Made by a program: the position numbers and the translations under genes
Shown: in pieces, positions 26,778 to 35,019 of the stretch
Layout: each line of letters opens with the position of its first letter
How positions within the stretch are numbered: position 1 is the stretch's first letter
NCBI GenBank assembly: GCA_014360645.1
Contig: JACIXD010000001.1
Span: 124,001 to 188,000 of the forward strand
Length of the DNA: 64,000 nt
Direction: 5' to 3'
Origin: Actinomycetota bacterium
GTDB lineage: Bacteria > Actinomycetota > Geothermincolia > Geothermincolales > RBG-13-55-18
The notes under the pieces: generated by a model
What the model was told of the DNA's origin: nothing
What the model saw: the letters and a program-made list of their open reading frames with translations, nothing else
Database searches by the model: none

Positions 26778-27545
26778 TCAGAGGCGTGCCAGGAGGTCAA
26801 GCAGGCCGTCGGGGCCCTCCACCGTGAGGTCTGCCACCGCCTCCAGCTCCACGGGCGTCTCCGGCGAGAGGACGGCGACGGCTATGCCCTCGAAGCCGCC
26901 CTCCTTCATGAGATAGCGCAACCCCCGGAAACCGCCCACATCGGTGAGGTCATCGCCGGCGTAAAGGGCGCGGCTCAGCTTCCATCCCGAGGCGAGACGG
27001 ATGACCACGGTGCCCTTGTCGATGTCCACCGGGGGCCTAAGCTCCACGCTCATGCGCCCCCGCCTGGCTTTGAGTCCCAGGGTGTCGGCAAGCCCCTCGG
27101 CCAGGCGCAACACCTCGTCCTCCTCGGAGGGCGCCTGCCGGAAATGCACGGTGACGGAGGCCAGCTTGTCCTCCAGCTCTACCCCGGGATGGTCGATGAT
27201 CGCCGCTGCCAGTTCGCGGCGGGCGCGTTCCAGGGTCGGGAGGTACGGGAGCACCAGGGGGTCAAGGCGCGCCTCCTCCTCCATCCATTCCATGCCGTGC
27301 ACTCCCACGTAGTTGATATGCGGCATGCCCACCAGGGATGCGACGTCGGCCGCCCGCCGCCCGGATATCACGCACAAGGGATAGCGCCGGGCCAGGCCGG
27401 GGAGCAGCTCGGCGGCGCGGGGATGCAGCCTGGCCTCCCCCGGCGAGGGCGCGACGTCACTGATGGTGCCGTCGAAGTCGAGAAAGATGCCGGAACGCCG
27501 GGGTTCCCGGCGGAATCTCTCCATCCAGTCCCACTGCGGGCTCAT
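26778..27545 (-). CDS. otsB: Trehalose-6-phosphate phosphatase
   Basis: 255 residues. HAD-superfamily phosphatase releasing trehalose from trehalose-6-phosphate. Visible: catalytic FLDFDGTISDV (nucleophile and acid Asp pair), CVISGRRAADVASLVG, YVGVHGMEW, VTVHFRQAP, DKGTVVIRL and YAGDDLTDVGGF. The family's usual Tyr/Asn-rich GxHG motif is present as GVHGME. ATG 27545 follows GGGAGG. Its GT20 partner is ~6 kb away on the same strand, not in one operon. A minus-strand TATAAT lies at 27646-27651. Confidence 0.88.
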   Translation of the reverse strand: MSPQWDWMERFRREPRRSGIFLDFDGTISDVAPSPGEARLHPRAAELLPGLARRYPLCVISGRRAADVASLVGMPHINYVGVHGMEWMEEEARLDPLVLPYLPTLERARRELAAAIIDHPGVELEDKLASVTVHFRQAPSEEDEVLRLAEGLADTLGLKARRGRMSVELRPPVDIDKGTVVIRLASGWKLSRALYAGDDLTDVGGFRGLRYLMKEGGFEGIAVAVLSPETPVELEAVADLTVEGPDGLLDLLARL

Positions 27546-27645
27546 CTGTCCTCCCGGTGTCTCCGCGGCCCCTACCCGGGGGCCTCTCCTCCGCGCCGCC
27601 GGGCGCCCTTACGGCGCCGCCGGCGCCTTATGAGATACGCAAACG

Positions 27646-27651
27646 ATTATA
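27646..27651 (-). promoter_or_regulatory. Candidate -10 box upstream of otsB
   Basis: TATAAT on the minus strand, about 100 nt before the otsB start, in a short AT-rich patch of an otherwise GC-rich gap. No good -35 at 16-18 bp; TTGCAT lies at 20 bp. Confidence 0.35.
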
Positions 27652-27796
27652 TCTCGAAACCTCCGGGCGGGATGCAACCATGGATTATCGCCGAACCTGG
27701 CCGGTGCGCCTCGCCGGGGCCCGTTCATGCCGCGCGGATCACCGCACACCGGGCACCGAGCGCGGGCTGCGTGGGAAGGAATCTTCGACCTCATCC

Positions 27797-28600
27797 TCAG
27801 GCGCGGCCGGCGCGCGAGAAGCGCGACCTCAAGCCCCGGCGCGGCGCCCTCCCCGCCACCTTCAGCAGGGGCTCTCCCGCCAGCGCGCGGCCGGGGTTGT
27901 CCTCCAGAAGGACGCGCGCCGCCTCCTCGCCCAGGCGGGCGGCGATGATGCGCGCCGCCTCCGAGAGGTCGGGGCCGCGGCCCGATGGAGCGTGGGCGTC
28001 CGAGGCCACTAGCCCCGCCAGGCCCTCGTCCAGGAGCGCGAAGGCGCAGCGCGCTGCCGCCCTCCCGTAGATGCCCTCCAGGCTGCCGGCGTTGACCTGC
28101 AGCACGATGCCGCGGTCCGCCATCTCCCTCACCAGGCCGAGGCGCGTGGAGAGGTGACGGTTGCGTTCGGGATGTGCCAGGATGGGGGTGAAGCCGTGCA
28201 GCTGCACCTGGAAGAGGATCTCGGCGGTGGCGGTGGGCATATCTATGGGAGGGAGGTCGGTGAGGATGAAACCCGCCTCCCCCGGACCGCCCAGGCGCAG
28301 TTCCCCCAGGTCGCCCTCCCCGGCGGCGCGGAAAAGGCCGGCGTTGACGCGCACCTCCACCCCCGGCAGCAGCTCGAGGTGTACGCCCTCGCTCATCAAC
28401 AACCCGCGGCAGCTCTCCACCGCCGGCGCCACTCGCGCCGCCGCCGCCGGGTCGGTATCGAGGTCGCAATGCGGGGTGGCGGCCATGCGCGCCGTGCCGC
28501 CCGCGACGGCGGCCCGGGCCATGGCCAGGAAGTCGTCATCGCCGCGTGCTCCGTCGTCAAATCCTGGTAATATATGGGAATGTATGTCGGTGAAGGGCAA
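27797..28600 (-). CDS. CpsB/YwqE-like PHP-domain protein tyrosine phosphatase
   Basis: 267 residues. PHP-fold metal-dependent phosphatase; relatives dephosphorylate the bacterial tyrosine kinase that controls capsule or exopolysaccharide length. Visible: metal motif DIHSHILPGFDDGA at the N-terminus, AATPHCD, ILAHPERNRHL and VASDAHAPSGRGP, all characteristic. The TTG start at 28600 has GGAGG 6 nt upstream, inside the end of the epimerase gene, whose stop is 3 bp away, so the two are translationally coupled. No cognate kinase is in this window. Confidence 0.85.
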   Translation of the reverse strand: MPFTDIHSHILPGFDDGARGDDDFLAMARAAVAGGTARMAATPHCDLDTDPAAAARVAPAVESCRGLLMSEGVHLELLPGVEVRVNAGLFRAAGEGDLGELRLGGPGEAGFILTDLPPIDMPTATAEILFQVQLHGFTPILAHPERNRHLSTRLGLVREMADRGIVLQVNAGSLEGIYGRAAARCAFALLDEGLAGLVASDAHAPSGRGPDLSEAARIIAARLGEEAARVLLEDNPGRALAGEPLLKVAGRAPRRGLRSRFSRAGRA

Positions 28601-28603
28601 GGG

Positions 28604-29554
28604 CTACCTCCGCAGGTTCTGCCGGTACCACTCCACGGTGCGCTCCAGGCCCTCGCGCAGGGGGGTGGAGGGTTTCCACCCCAGGATGCGGGCGGCCTTG
28701 GAGGCGTCCAGGGCGATATGGTCCAGCTCACCCTCGCGCGCCTCGGCATACGCGGGAGACAGATCGCAGTCCAGGATGGAGGCGAGCTCCCGGTAGAGCG
28801 CGTTCACGGAGGTCTCCACGCCGGTCCCGATGTTCAGGAACTCGCCGTCCCCGGAGGTGAGGGCGGCGCGGTAGGCGTCGATGACGTCTCCCACGTAGAC
28901 GAAATCGCGCGTCTGCTCGCCGTCCCCGTAGATGACGCACCCCTCGCCGGAGAGGATGCGCCCGATGAAGATGGCCACCACGCCCGCCTCCCCGAAGGCG
29001 TTCTGGCGCGGGCCGTAGACGTTGGCCAGGGCCAGGGTACAGCAGGAGATGCCGCGGGTGCGCTCGTAGTAGCGGATGTATTCCTCGGCCACGTTCTTGC
29101 TCACCCCGTAGGGGGAGTCGGGGCGCCTGGGAGCGTCCTCGGATACGGGGATGGCCTCCGGTTCGCCGTAGACGCAGCCCCCGGAACTGGTGTTGATGAA
29201 GCGCTTGACGCCGTTCTCCACCGCCAGTTGGATGACGTTCAGGGTGCCGAGGACGTTCACCTCCGCGTCCAGCACGGGGTCCTTCACCGAGACCCGTACG
29301 TCGGGCTGGGCCGCCAGATGGATCACGGCGTCCTGCTCTTTCCCCCTGAAGGCCGCCACCAGGGCGTCGTCCCTTATGTCCACGTGCAGGAAATTGAAGC
29401 GGTTCTCCTTCGCCGCCTCCTTGACGTTGTAGAGGTTCTCGAACCTCCCGGTGGAGAGGTTGTCCACCACCGTCACCGCGTGGCCTTCCTGCAGCAGGGT
29501 ATCGACGAGGTTGGAACCGATGAATCCCGCTCCTCCCGTGACCACTATCCGCAC
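28604..29554 (-). CDS. galE: NAD-dependent sugar epimerase (UDP-glucose 4-epimerase type)
   Basis: 316 residues, extended SDR fold. Interconverts UDP-hexoses at C4; Glc versus GlcNAc preference cannot be told. Visible: VTGGAGFIGSNLVDTLL, VDNLSTG, HLAAQPDVRVSVKDP, SSGGCVYGEPE with catalytic Ser region, and the YGVSK catalytic Tyr/Lys, then LANVYGPRQ and RDFVYVGDV. GTG at 29554 is the start, preceded by GAAAGGTG. First gene of a two-gene unit with the PHP phosphatase, pointing to surface polysaccharide. Confidence 0.87.
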   Translation of the reverse strand: MRIVVTGGAGFIGSNLVDTLLQEGHAVTVVDNLSTGRFENLYNVKEAAKENRFNFLHVDIRDDALVAAFRGKEQDAVIHLAAQPDVRVSVKDPVLDAEVNVLGTLNVIQLAVENGVKRFINTSSGGCVYGEPEAIPVSEDAPRRPDSPYGVSKNVAEEYIRYYERTRGISCCTLALANVYGPRQNAFGEAGVVAIFIGRILSGEGCVIYGDGEQTRDFVYVGDVIDAYRAALTSGDGEFLNIGTGVETSVNALYRELASILDCDLSPAYAEAREGELDHIALDASKAARILGWKPSTPLREGLERTVEWYRQNLRR

Positions 29555-29850
29555 CTGCGCACCTTCCTTTCTTCCGCGAGCCCGGGGTTCCCTGCCCGCT
29601 CCTCGCGGGTACGGCCTCCGGCGCCCGTCCGGGCGGCATCAGTAAAAGACTACCATACGGAGCGATCCCCCGGTCCAGTATTCCACGCTCCGGACGCGTG
29701 CACCTCTTCCCGGGTCTCCTTCCCCTGTGGCACGGGCGGCAAAGGGACGGTATGCGCAAGGCGCTCCACGACGCGGGCAGCGGCACGTCGACGAGATGGG
29801 CGGAAAAAGGATATGGACACGCGACGTAAGCCGGGCAGCCGGTACCGCGT

Positions 29851-30759
29851 TCAGTAATTCGCGCTCCCCGTTTCCCGCGGCACCTCCTCCCCGTTGCGTG
29901 ACTCCCACTTGAAGGAGCCGGTGATGGAGAAGAACTGAGGCCGCACGGCCTTGTATTCGCCGTAGGGCGCCTGGGCCTGGAAGAGGAAGAGGCTGTCTCC
30001 GGCCACGATGTAGAAGAGCAGGAAGCGGGCCTCCTCGCCCATGATATTGGCGTCGAACTCGGTGTAGAAGGCGGGCAGTCCCGATACCCTGCTGGCGGTG
30101 AAAAGGTCATGCCCCGGGGTCTCGCCGCTCCCGGTCGTACTCTCCCCCCGCGCCGCGTCCCCGGGAGCGGTGCCGTACCCGCCTCCCTCGGGGGTGGAGG
30201 GTCCCCAGGAAGGAGTGGAGCCCGCGTTGCCGGGGTTGCCCCCCAGGGCGCGTATGCGCTTCAGGGCGTCGTCCACCAGGAAATCCTTGATGCTCTCCAA
30301 CCCGCCGATGGAGACCAGGGGATCCAGCTGGTAGGCGCGTAGGGACAGGCTCTTCCTGCTGGTGAGGGAGATGGTGAGGGATGTCAGCTCGTCTTCCTCC
30401 ATGACCTCTCTCTCCAGTATCCAGTTGTTGGGATAGGAGATGCTGTACCCCAGCTCGGGGTCGCTGTAGGAAAGGGTGTTGTCCACCGCTTCCGTCTCCT
30501 CCGACCTCTCTCCCCCGCTTCCCCAGGCCATGCGGTAGACAAGGTAGCCGCCCCCGGCGAGGACGGCCAGGGATAGCGCCACTACCAGCACCAGCAGGAG
30601 ATAGAACCCTATGCTGCGCCGGCGGGGGAGGACGATGTCGTGCTCGGCATCCTCCCCCAGGAAGCTCTCCACCAGGCTTTCCTGGGAGAGGGCCGCGCCG
30701 CAGATGCCGCAGTATCTCGCTCTCTCGGGCTGGTAGCTGCCGCATTCCGGACAGATCAA
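29851..30759 (-). CDS. Zinc-ribbon, single-pass membrane protein
   Basis: 302 residues. N-terminal zinc ribbon CPECG ... CGICG (residues 3-22), a hydrophobic segment near residues 50-75 (IGFYLLLVLVVALSLAVLAG), then an extracytoplasmic domain starting YSDPELGYSISYPNNWILE, a pattern seen in PsbP-like and related lipid/ligand-binding domains, interrupted by a Gly/Pro/Ser-rich stretch and ending with ASRVSGLPAFYTEFDANI ... FLFQAQAPYGEY. Role unknown. Start TTG 30759 with GAGGTG. It sits between the L,D-transpeptidase and epimerase genes on one strand. Confidence 0.75.
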   Translation of the reverse strand: MICPECGSYQPERARYCGICGAALSQESLVESFLGEDAEHDIVLPRRRSIGFYLLLVLVVALSLAVLAGGGYLVYRMAWGSGGERSEETEAVDNTLSYSDPELGYSISYPNNWILEREVMEEDELTSLTISLTSRKSLSLRAYQLDPLVSIGGLESIKDFLVDDALKRIRALGGNPGNAGSTPSWGPSTPEGGGYGTAPGDAARGESTTGSGETPGHDLFTASRVSGLPAFYTEFDANIMGEEARFLLFYIVAGDSLFLFQAQAPYGEYKAVRPQFFSITGSFKWESRNGEEVPRETGSANY

Positions 30760-30802
30760 GACATCACCTCGCCTGCTCCTCAGGCCCGCCGTTCCTACCT
30801 GG

Positions 30803-30808
30803 ATTATA
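30803..30808 (-). promoter_or_regulatory. Candidate -10 box for the zinc-ribbon membrane protein
   Basis: TATAAT on the minus strand, giving a predicted leader of about 37 nt before the TTG start. No clear -35. Confidence 0.4.
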
Positions 30809-30855
30809 GACGATGCATGGGCTGCCGCGGTTGCCCGCGGTCCGCGGGGACGCCG

Positions 30856-32967
30856 TTAGCGCGGGTAGCTGAAGTACATGGCGCGCTCCACCACCGCCGG
30901 ACCGCCGGTGTCCACGCGAATGGAGAACTCGCCGTTCGACAGACCCGGGACCAGGTTGACCTTGAGGGTGGCGCGGCTGTGGGGCCCGATCATCATGGGC
31001 TGGCCCACGGTGGTGCCGTCGGGGCGGCAGAAGGTCACCACTACCGGGAGCTCGTTCTCGTTGGGGTTCATCACCAGCAGGTAGGCGTCGAAGAACTGCG
31101 AGGTGTAGCCCTCGGCGAAGAGATGCAGGATGCCGGGGTCGGTGCAGCCCACCTGCGCGTGGCCGCCTGGACATTCCGCGTACCCGAAGTACATGGCGCG
31201 CTCCGCCACCACCGGGAGGTCGGAGTCCAGTCTTACCGAGACGTCGGTATCTCCCATCTCCGGGACGGCGTCGACGATGATGGTGATCCTGCTGCGGGCG
31301 GAGGCGAGGAAGCCATGGCTGGACACGCTGCCGTCGGGCTTCATGAAATCCAGCGTTACCGTCGCGTCTTCCCGGTTGGGGTTGAACACCAGGATGTACT
31401 CGTCGAAACCTCCCCCGGTGTAGCCCTCGGCGAAAAACCATTCCGTGGCCGGCTCGTTGGTGCCCGAGGTCACCGTCCCCCCGTCGATGCCGTTGTACCC
31501 GAAGTACATGGCGCGCTCCACCACCACCGGCCCTCTGGCGCGCACGTGCACCGAGACGTCGGTGTCCGACATGCCGGGGAAGTCGTCCACGCGCAGGGTG
31601 AGGCGGGTGTGGGGGCCGATGTTGAAGGTGTGGGTCTGGGAACTGCCGTCGGGAAGCGCCATGTCCACGTCGAAGGCCGTGGCGGCGTCCCCGGGGTTGA
31701 GTACCAGGATGTACTCGTCGAAACCTCCCCCGGTGTATCCCTCGGCGAAAAACCACTCCCTGGACGGCTCATTCACTCCCAGGGACACGTGTCCCCCCGT
31801 CTTGCCGTGGTAGTCGAAGTACATGGCGCGCTCCGCGACCACCGGCCTTTCGGCGCGCACGTGCACCGAGACGTCGGTGTCCGACATGCCGGGGAAGTCG
31901 TCCACGTTGAGGGTGAGGCGGGTGTGGGGGCCGATAGTGAAGGTGTGGGTCTGGGAACTGCCGTCCGGCAGCATCATGCGGAAATCGAAGGCCGTGGCGG
32001 CGTCCCCGGGATTGAACACCAGGATGTATTCGTTGAAACCTCCCCCTGTGTATCCCTCGGCGAAATACCAGTCGGTATGGGGGGCGGCGGTGCCCATGGA
32101 GACATGTCCTCCCTGTATGGGCGCGGGAGGGGCCTGGAACGGTCCCGGGATGATGGAGACCGGCGTCCCTACCGGCGCCCACTCGTACGGTATGTGAGCC
32201 TGGGTGGGATCCAGCCTCACGCAGCCGTTGGAGACCGGGTGACCCAGGCTGGAGTAATCGGCCTGGACCCCGTAGTAGGTGGGCCATGCGTGGATGGCAT
32301 AGTCCTCGTAGAACCCCATCCAGTAGTAGCAGACACAACCTGGGTACTTGGGCACGGGGTGTTCCCTGTCCTTATAGAGGATCTTGAAATCGCCCGTGGG
32401 CGTCGGGGTGCTGCTCTTGCCGGTGGAGACCCGGAAATCGTACACCGGGCGGCCGTTCTCCAGGCAGTACATCTTCTGCTCGGCGAGGGAGATGACGATG
32501 CTCTTCCGAGGCGTGACCGCGGCGGTGAAGACCTGCGCTTCCGGGGTTGCGGAGAGCTCGGGCGTGGGGGCGCTCTCGCGCCCTCTCTCATCGACGGAGG
32601 TTATCACGTAATAATAGGTGACGCCGTCCCGGAGTCCGGTGTCGACGTACCCCAGGTAGTTGATGAAGACGTCCGTCGATCTCTGGCCGACGAGCTGGTA
32701 AGGCCCCCCCGGGGTTTCCGAGCGGTACACGCGGTACGCCGCGATACCGGGGCTGGGGCTTTCGGACCAACCCAGGTCTATGGTGCCGCCCGGATCGTCC
32801 GGGCGGTCCCAGGCCCTGGGATCGGAGGGCGGCAGGGGACCTCCCACCGCGGAGGCGCCGACGGCGCTCGCGGAAAAGAGCATCAGGAATATTAACAGGG
32901 CTGCTGCCGGCAGGCGGAGCGCCTTATGCCTGCCTGCCGCGTGCAAAGCGGGTCTCTTTGATGGCAT
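30856..32967 (-). CDS. Secreted L,D-transpeptidase with FN3 domain and four ~105-residue surface repeats
   Basis: 703 residues from ATG 32967 (AAGGA upstream). Signal peptide (LPAAALLIFLMLFSASAVG), fibronectin-III-like domain about 55-150, YkuD domain about 155-275 with HAWPTYYG and the catalytic HPVSNGCVRL (Cys249), then four tandem units to the C-terminus. Each unit opens GGHVS-like, has W(F/Y)FAEGYTGGGFDEYILV near its start and ends PVVAERAMYF. YkuD enzymes make 3-3 cross-links in peptidoglycan or attach proteins to it (known). The repeats probably bind the envelope or another surface partner (inference). The same repeats follow the SpoIID domain at 55064-57538. Confidence 0.9.
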   Translation of the reverse strand: MPSKRPALHAAGRHKALRLPAAALLIFLMLFSASAVGASAVGGPLPPSDPRAWDRPDDPGGTIDLGWSESPSPGIAAYRVYRSETPGGPYQLVGQRSTDVFINYLGYVDTGLRDGVTYYYVITSVDERGRESAPTPELSATPEAQVFTAAVTPRKSIVISLAEQKMYCLENGRPVYDFRVSTGKSSTPTPTGDFKILYKDREHPVPKYPGCVCYYWMGFYEDYAIHAWPTYYGVQADYSSLGHPVSNGCVRLDPTQAHIPYEWAPVGTPVSIIPGPFQAPPAPIQGGHVSMGTAAPHTDWYFAEGYTGGGFNEYILVFNPGDAATAFDFRMMLPDGSSQTHTFTIGPHTRLTLNVDDFPGMSDTDVSVHVRAERPVVAERAMYFDYHGKTGGHVSLGVNEPSREWFFAEGYTGGGFDEYILVLNPGDAATAFDVDMALPDGSSQTHTFNIGPHTRLTLRVDDFPGMSDTDVSVHVRARGPVVVERAMYFGYNGIDGGTVTSGTNEPATEWFFAEGYTGGGFDEYILVFNPNREDATVTLDFMKPDGSVSSHGFLASARSRITIIVDAVPEMGDTDVSVRLDSDLPVVAERAMYFGYAECPGGHAQVGCTDPGILHLFAEGYTSQFFDAYLLVMNPNENELPVVVTFCRPDGTTVGQPMMIGPHSRATLKVNLVPGLSNGEFSIRVDTGGPAVVERAMYFSYPR
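30859..32112 (-). repeat. Four tandem ~315-bp units encoding the FAEGYTGG repeats
   Basis: Period 315 bp (105 codons). The first two units are nearly identical in DNA: the stretches beginning at 31501 and 31816 agree at roughly nine bases in ten over ~250 bp, including silent positions, which points to recent duplication or gene conversion. The other two are more diverged. Confidence 0.85.
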
Positions 32968-33443
32968 GCGATCCTTCGTCTTCCCATCCAGGGCAAAGCG
33001 CGCTGCCCGCGCAGAGCTTTCCTTCCCGAGCCCGGGAGCGTGATGCCTCCCGATACAGTGGTAATTATGGGGTCGGCCCCGGGATTTAGCAAGGGCGCTC
33101 ATCATGCTCATCGGGGTTGCTGGCCGGGACCCCCCTCGGGTCCGCCGCCGGACCGTGGGGCGAGATCACGAACCTCGTATCGCGCAGTATGGCCACGCCG
33201 CCGGGGTATGTCGGGGCATGTTAAGAAGGCGGTCGTCGCTGCCGATTTAGATACTGTCGCATGCGTATACGTACAGGCAGGGAAAAAGGGTTTCATGCCA
33301 GGTCGGGGCCCGCCCCCCCTGAAGCGGGGTCTGTTCCCGGCGGCACGGACGCCGGTAGGGACGAAGTCGGTGGGTTTTGAGGTCCCGTTTTCCGGTGAGC
33401 GGGAGCCGGCGGCGACAAAAAGGTCGGGATACGAGGTGATGAT
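32968..33443. other. 476-bp divergent gap with a degenerate repeat copy
   Basis: At 33067-33084 the sequence ATGGGGTCGGCCCCGGGAT matches the start of the 27-bp repeat with one internal change and then departs, so it is a decayed or partial copy. No gene is convincing in the rest. Confidence 0.5.
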
Positions 33444-33776
33444 TTGGCGCGCGTAGGGAATTTCATCGTCCGCGACGCGGACATCGACAGAATAAAGCTG
33501 GAACTTATCACCTTCTTCAAGGACAACCCCGGCACCGTGGACTGCGCCGAGAAGATCGGCCAGCGCCTCGGCCGCAACCGCGAGGAGGTGGAGAAGGCGC
33601 TGGAGGAACTCGCCGAGCACGGGATCTGCTACCGTATATCCTCCCGGCCGGTGCCCATCTACATGTATTACGCCTCGGCCCAGATCCTGAGGCGCATCGC
33701 CGAGCTGGCCCCCGACCTCGACTACACCGCCCAACTGGAGCTGGTGAACACTCTCCTGGCGCGCCGCAAGCCCTAG
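33444..33776 (+). CDS. Small winged-helix-like protein
   Basis: 110 residues from a TTG at 33444 preceded by GAGGTG. Residues 20-70 read as a winged helix: LELITFFKDNPGTVDCAEKI, GQRLGRNREEVEKALEELAEHG, ICYRISSRPVPIYMYY (the wing). This resembles the N-terminal half of MarR/ArsR-like regulators, but the protein is too short for more. The tail YTAQLELVNTLLARRKP is helical. It precedes the 206-bp repeat-bounded element and rsmI. Likely a DNA-binding protein; target unknown. Confidence 0.65.
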   Translation: MARVGNFIVRDADIDRIKLELITFFKDNPGTVDCAEKIGQRLGRNREEVEKALEELAEHGICYRISSRPVPIYMYYASAQILRRIAELAPDLDYTAQLELVNTLLARRKP

Positions 33777-33785
33777 AACAGGGAA

Positions 33786-33991
33786 ATGGGGTCAGCCCCG
33801 GACATGGGACAAACCATAACCCCAAAAGACGAACCGCTCTTCCCTCAGGAGGCGCGACGGATCCCGTTCATGATGGAAAGGCGTCTGGAAGCGAGGAAAC
33901 AGGTTCGTGAAACCGCAGGTGTTGGCCGGCGGAGCGCGGAAGGCGTTGCGGACGGATTGAAGAATATGTCCCATGTCCGGGGCTGACCCCA
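33786..33991. mobile_element. 206-bp non-autonomous REP-bounded element (MITE/REPIN-like)
   Basis: Copy 6 of the repeat (33786-33811, plus orientation, last base changed) and copy 7 (33966-33991, minus orientation, 26 of 27 bases) bound 154 bp of non-coding DNA. Ends are the same as those of the RAYT element, so that transposase could act on them. The interior does not resemble the transposase gene by eye. A short reading frame crosses it but is mostly translated repeat. Confidence 0.75.
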
Positions 33992-33996
33992 GGGCT

Positions 33997-34002
33997 TATA
34001 AT
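33997..34002 (+). promoter_or_regulatory. -10 box of rsmI, probable leaderless start
   Basis: TATAAT, then 6 nt, then ATG 34009. It lies exactly 5 bp after the GACCCCA end of repeat copy 7, the same spacing as at 8346. Confidence 0.6.
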
Positions 34003-34008
34003 CCAGGT

Positions 34009-34842
34009 ATGGGTGAGGGGACGCTCTACCTGGTGGGCACGCCCATCGGCAATATGGAAGACATTACCATACGGGCTCTACGCATCCTGCGGGAGGCCGA
34101 CCTCATCGCCGCTGAGGACACGCGGCGGGCGCGTAAACTTCTGGCGCGCCACGATATCCGCACCCCGGTCACCTCCTACCACGGGCACAACGAGCGCGAG
34201 AAGGCGGAGTGGGTGGCGGGCGAAGTCGCCGCCGGAAAAAAAGTGGCGGTAATCAGCGACGCCGGCATGCCGGGCATCTCGGACCCCGGCTTCCGCGTAG
34301 TGGAGGAGTGCGCCCGGCGGGGACTCAAGGTGGAGGTGGTGCCGGGACCCAGCTCACTCACGTCGGCGCTGGCGCTGTCGGGCTTTCCCCTCGCGAGGTT
34401 CCACTTCCTTGGGTTCCTGCCGCGCAAGCGGAGCGAGCGGCGAACATTCCTCTCCTCCCTTCTGCGCGATGGAGACGCGCTGGTGTTCTACGAGGCCCCC
34501 CACCGCATGCTCGAGACCATGGGCGACCTTGCCGAGCTGGCGCCGGAGCGTCAGGTGGTGGTGGCCCGTGAGCTGACCAAGATCAATGAGGAGGTGCTGA
34601 GGGGGAAGGCGCCGGAGGTGCTGGCCACGCTGGAGGATGGTGGCAGGCGCGGCGAGTTCGTGATCGTGGTGGCACCAGGCAGAGAGGGAGAGGCGCCCCC
34701 CCTGCCGCAGCTCGCCGGCGAGGTGGCGGAGCTGGTCGCCGGAGGGATGGCTCCCCGCGAGGCGGTGCGCGCGGTGGCGTCCAGGCACGGCGTCTCACAG
34801 CGCGGGGTATATGCAGCCTGGCTGGAAGGCAAAGACGGATAG
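34009..34842 (+). CDS. rsmI: 16S rRNA (cytidine-1402-2'-O)-methyltransferase
   Basis: 277 residues. Methylates the 2'-O of C1402 in the decoding centre. Visible: LYLVGTPIGNMEDITIRAL, AEDTRRARKLLARH, SYHGHNEREK, VISDAGMPGISDPG, VVPGPSSLTSALALSG, FLGFLPRKRSERR and FYEAPHRML, the standard RsmI series, plus a C-terminal helical domain (GMAPREAVRAVASRHGVSQRGVY). ATG 34009 is chosen over the upstream frame, which is translated repeat. No ribosome site, consistent with a leaderless message. Confidence 0.94.
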   Translation: MGEGTLYLVGTPIGNMEDITIRALRILREADLIAAEDTRRARKLLARHDIRTPVTSYHGHNEREKAEWVAGEVAAGKKVAVISDAGMPGISDPGFRVVEECARRGLKVEVVPGPSSLTSALALSGFPLARFHFLGFLPRKRSERRTFLSSLLRDGDALVFYEAPHRMLETMGDLAELAPERQVVVARELTKINEEVLRGKAPEVLATLEDGGRRGEFVIVVAPGREGEAPPLPQLAGEVAELVAGGMAPREAVRAVASRHGVSQRGVYAAWLEGKDG

Positions 34843-35019
34843 CGGGTCGCCCCGATCATGTCCGGCATTCCATCCCCTTCGGGGCGGCGTGGGTCGGGCG
34901 GATCGATATCTCGGAGGAGACGGAACTCCAAAGATACTCTCCACGCCCAAGGTCATCATCGTCTTCACGTACTTGTGACGGCGACTGTCCTGTAAATATC
35001 GAGGCGAAGTGGGCTCGGA

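Noticed and set aside
30640-32895. Plus-strand open frame of 751 codons opposite the L,D-transpeptidase
   Set aside because: A mirror of the tandem repeats on the coding strand; the real protein has a signal peptide and catalytic motif.
33786-33986. Short open frame across the 206-bp element, ending MSHVRG
   Set aside because: Both ends are translated repeat and the middle has no protein-like character; a non-coding element explains it better.
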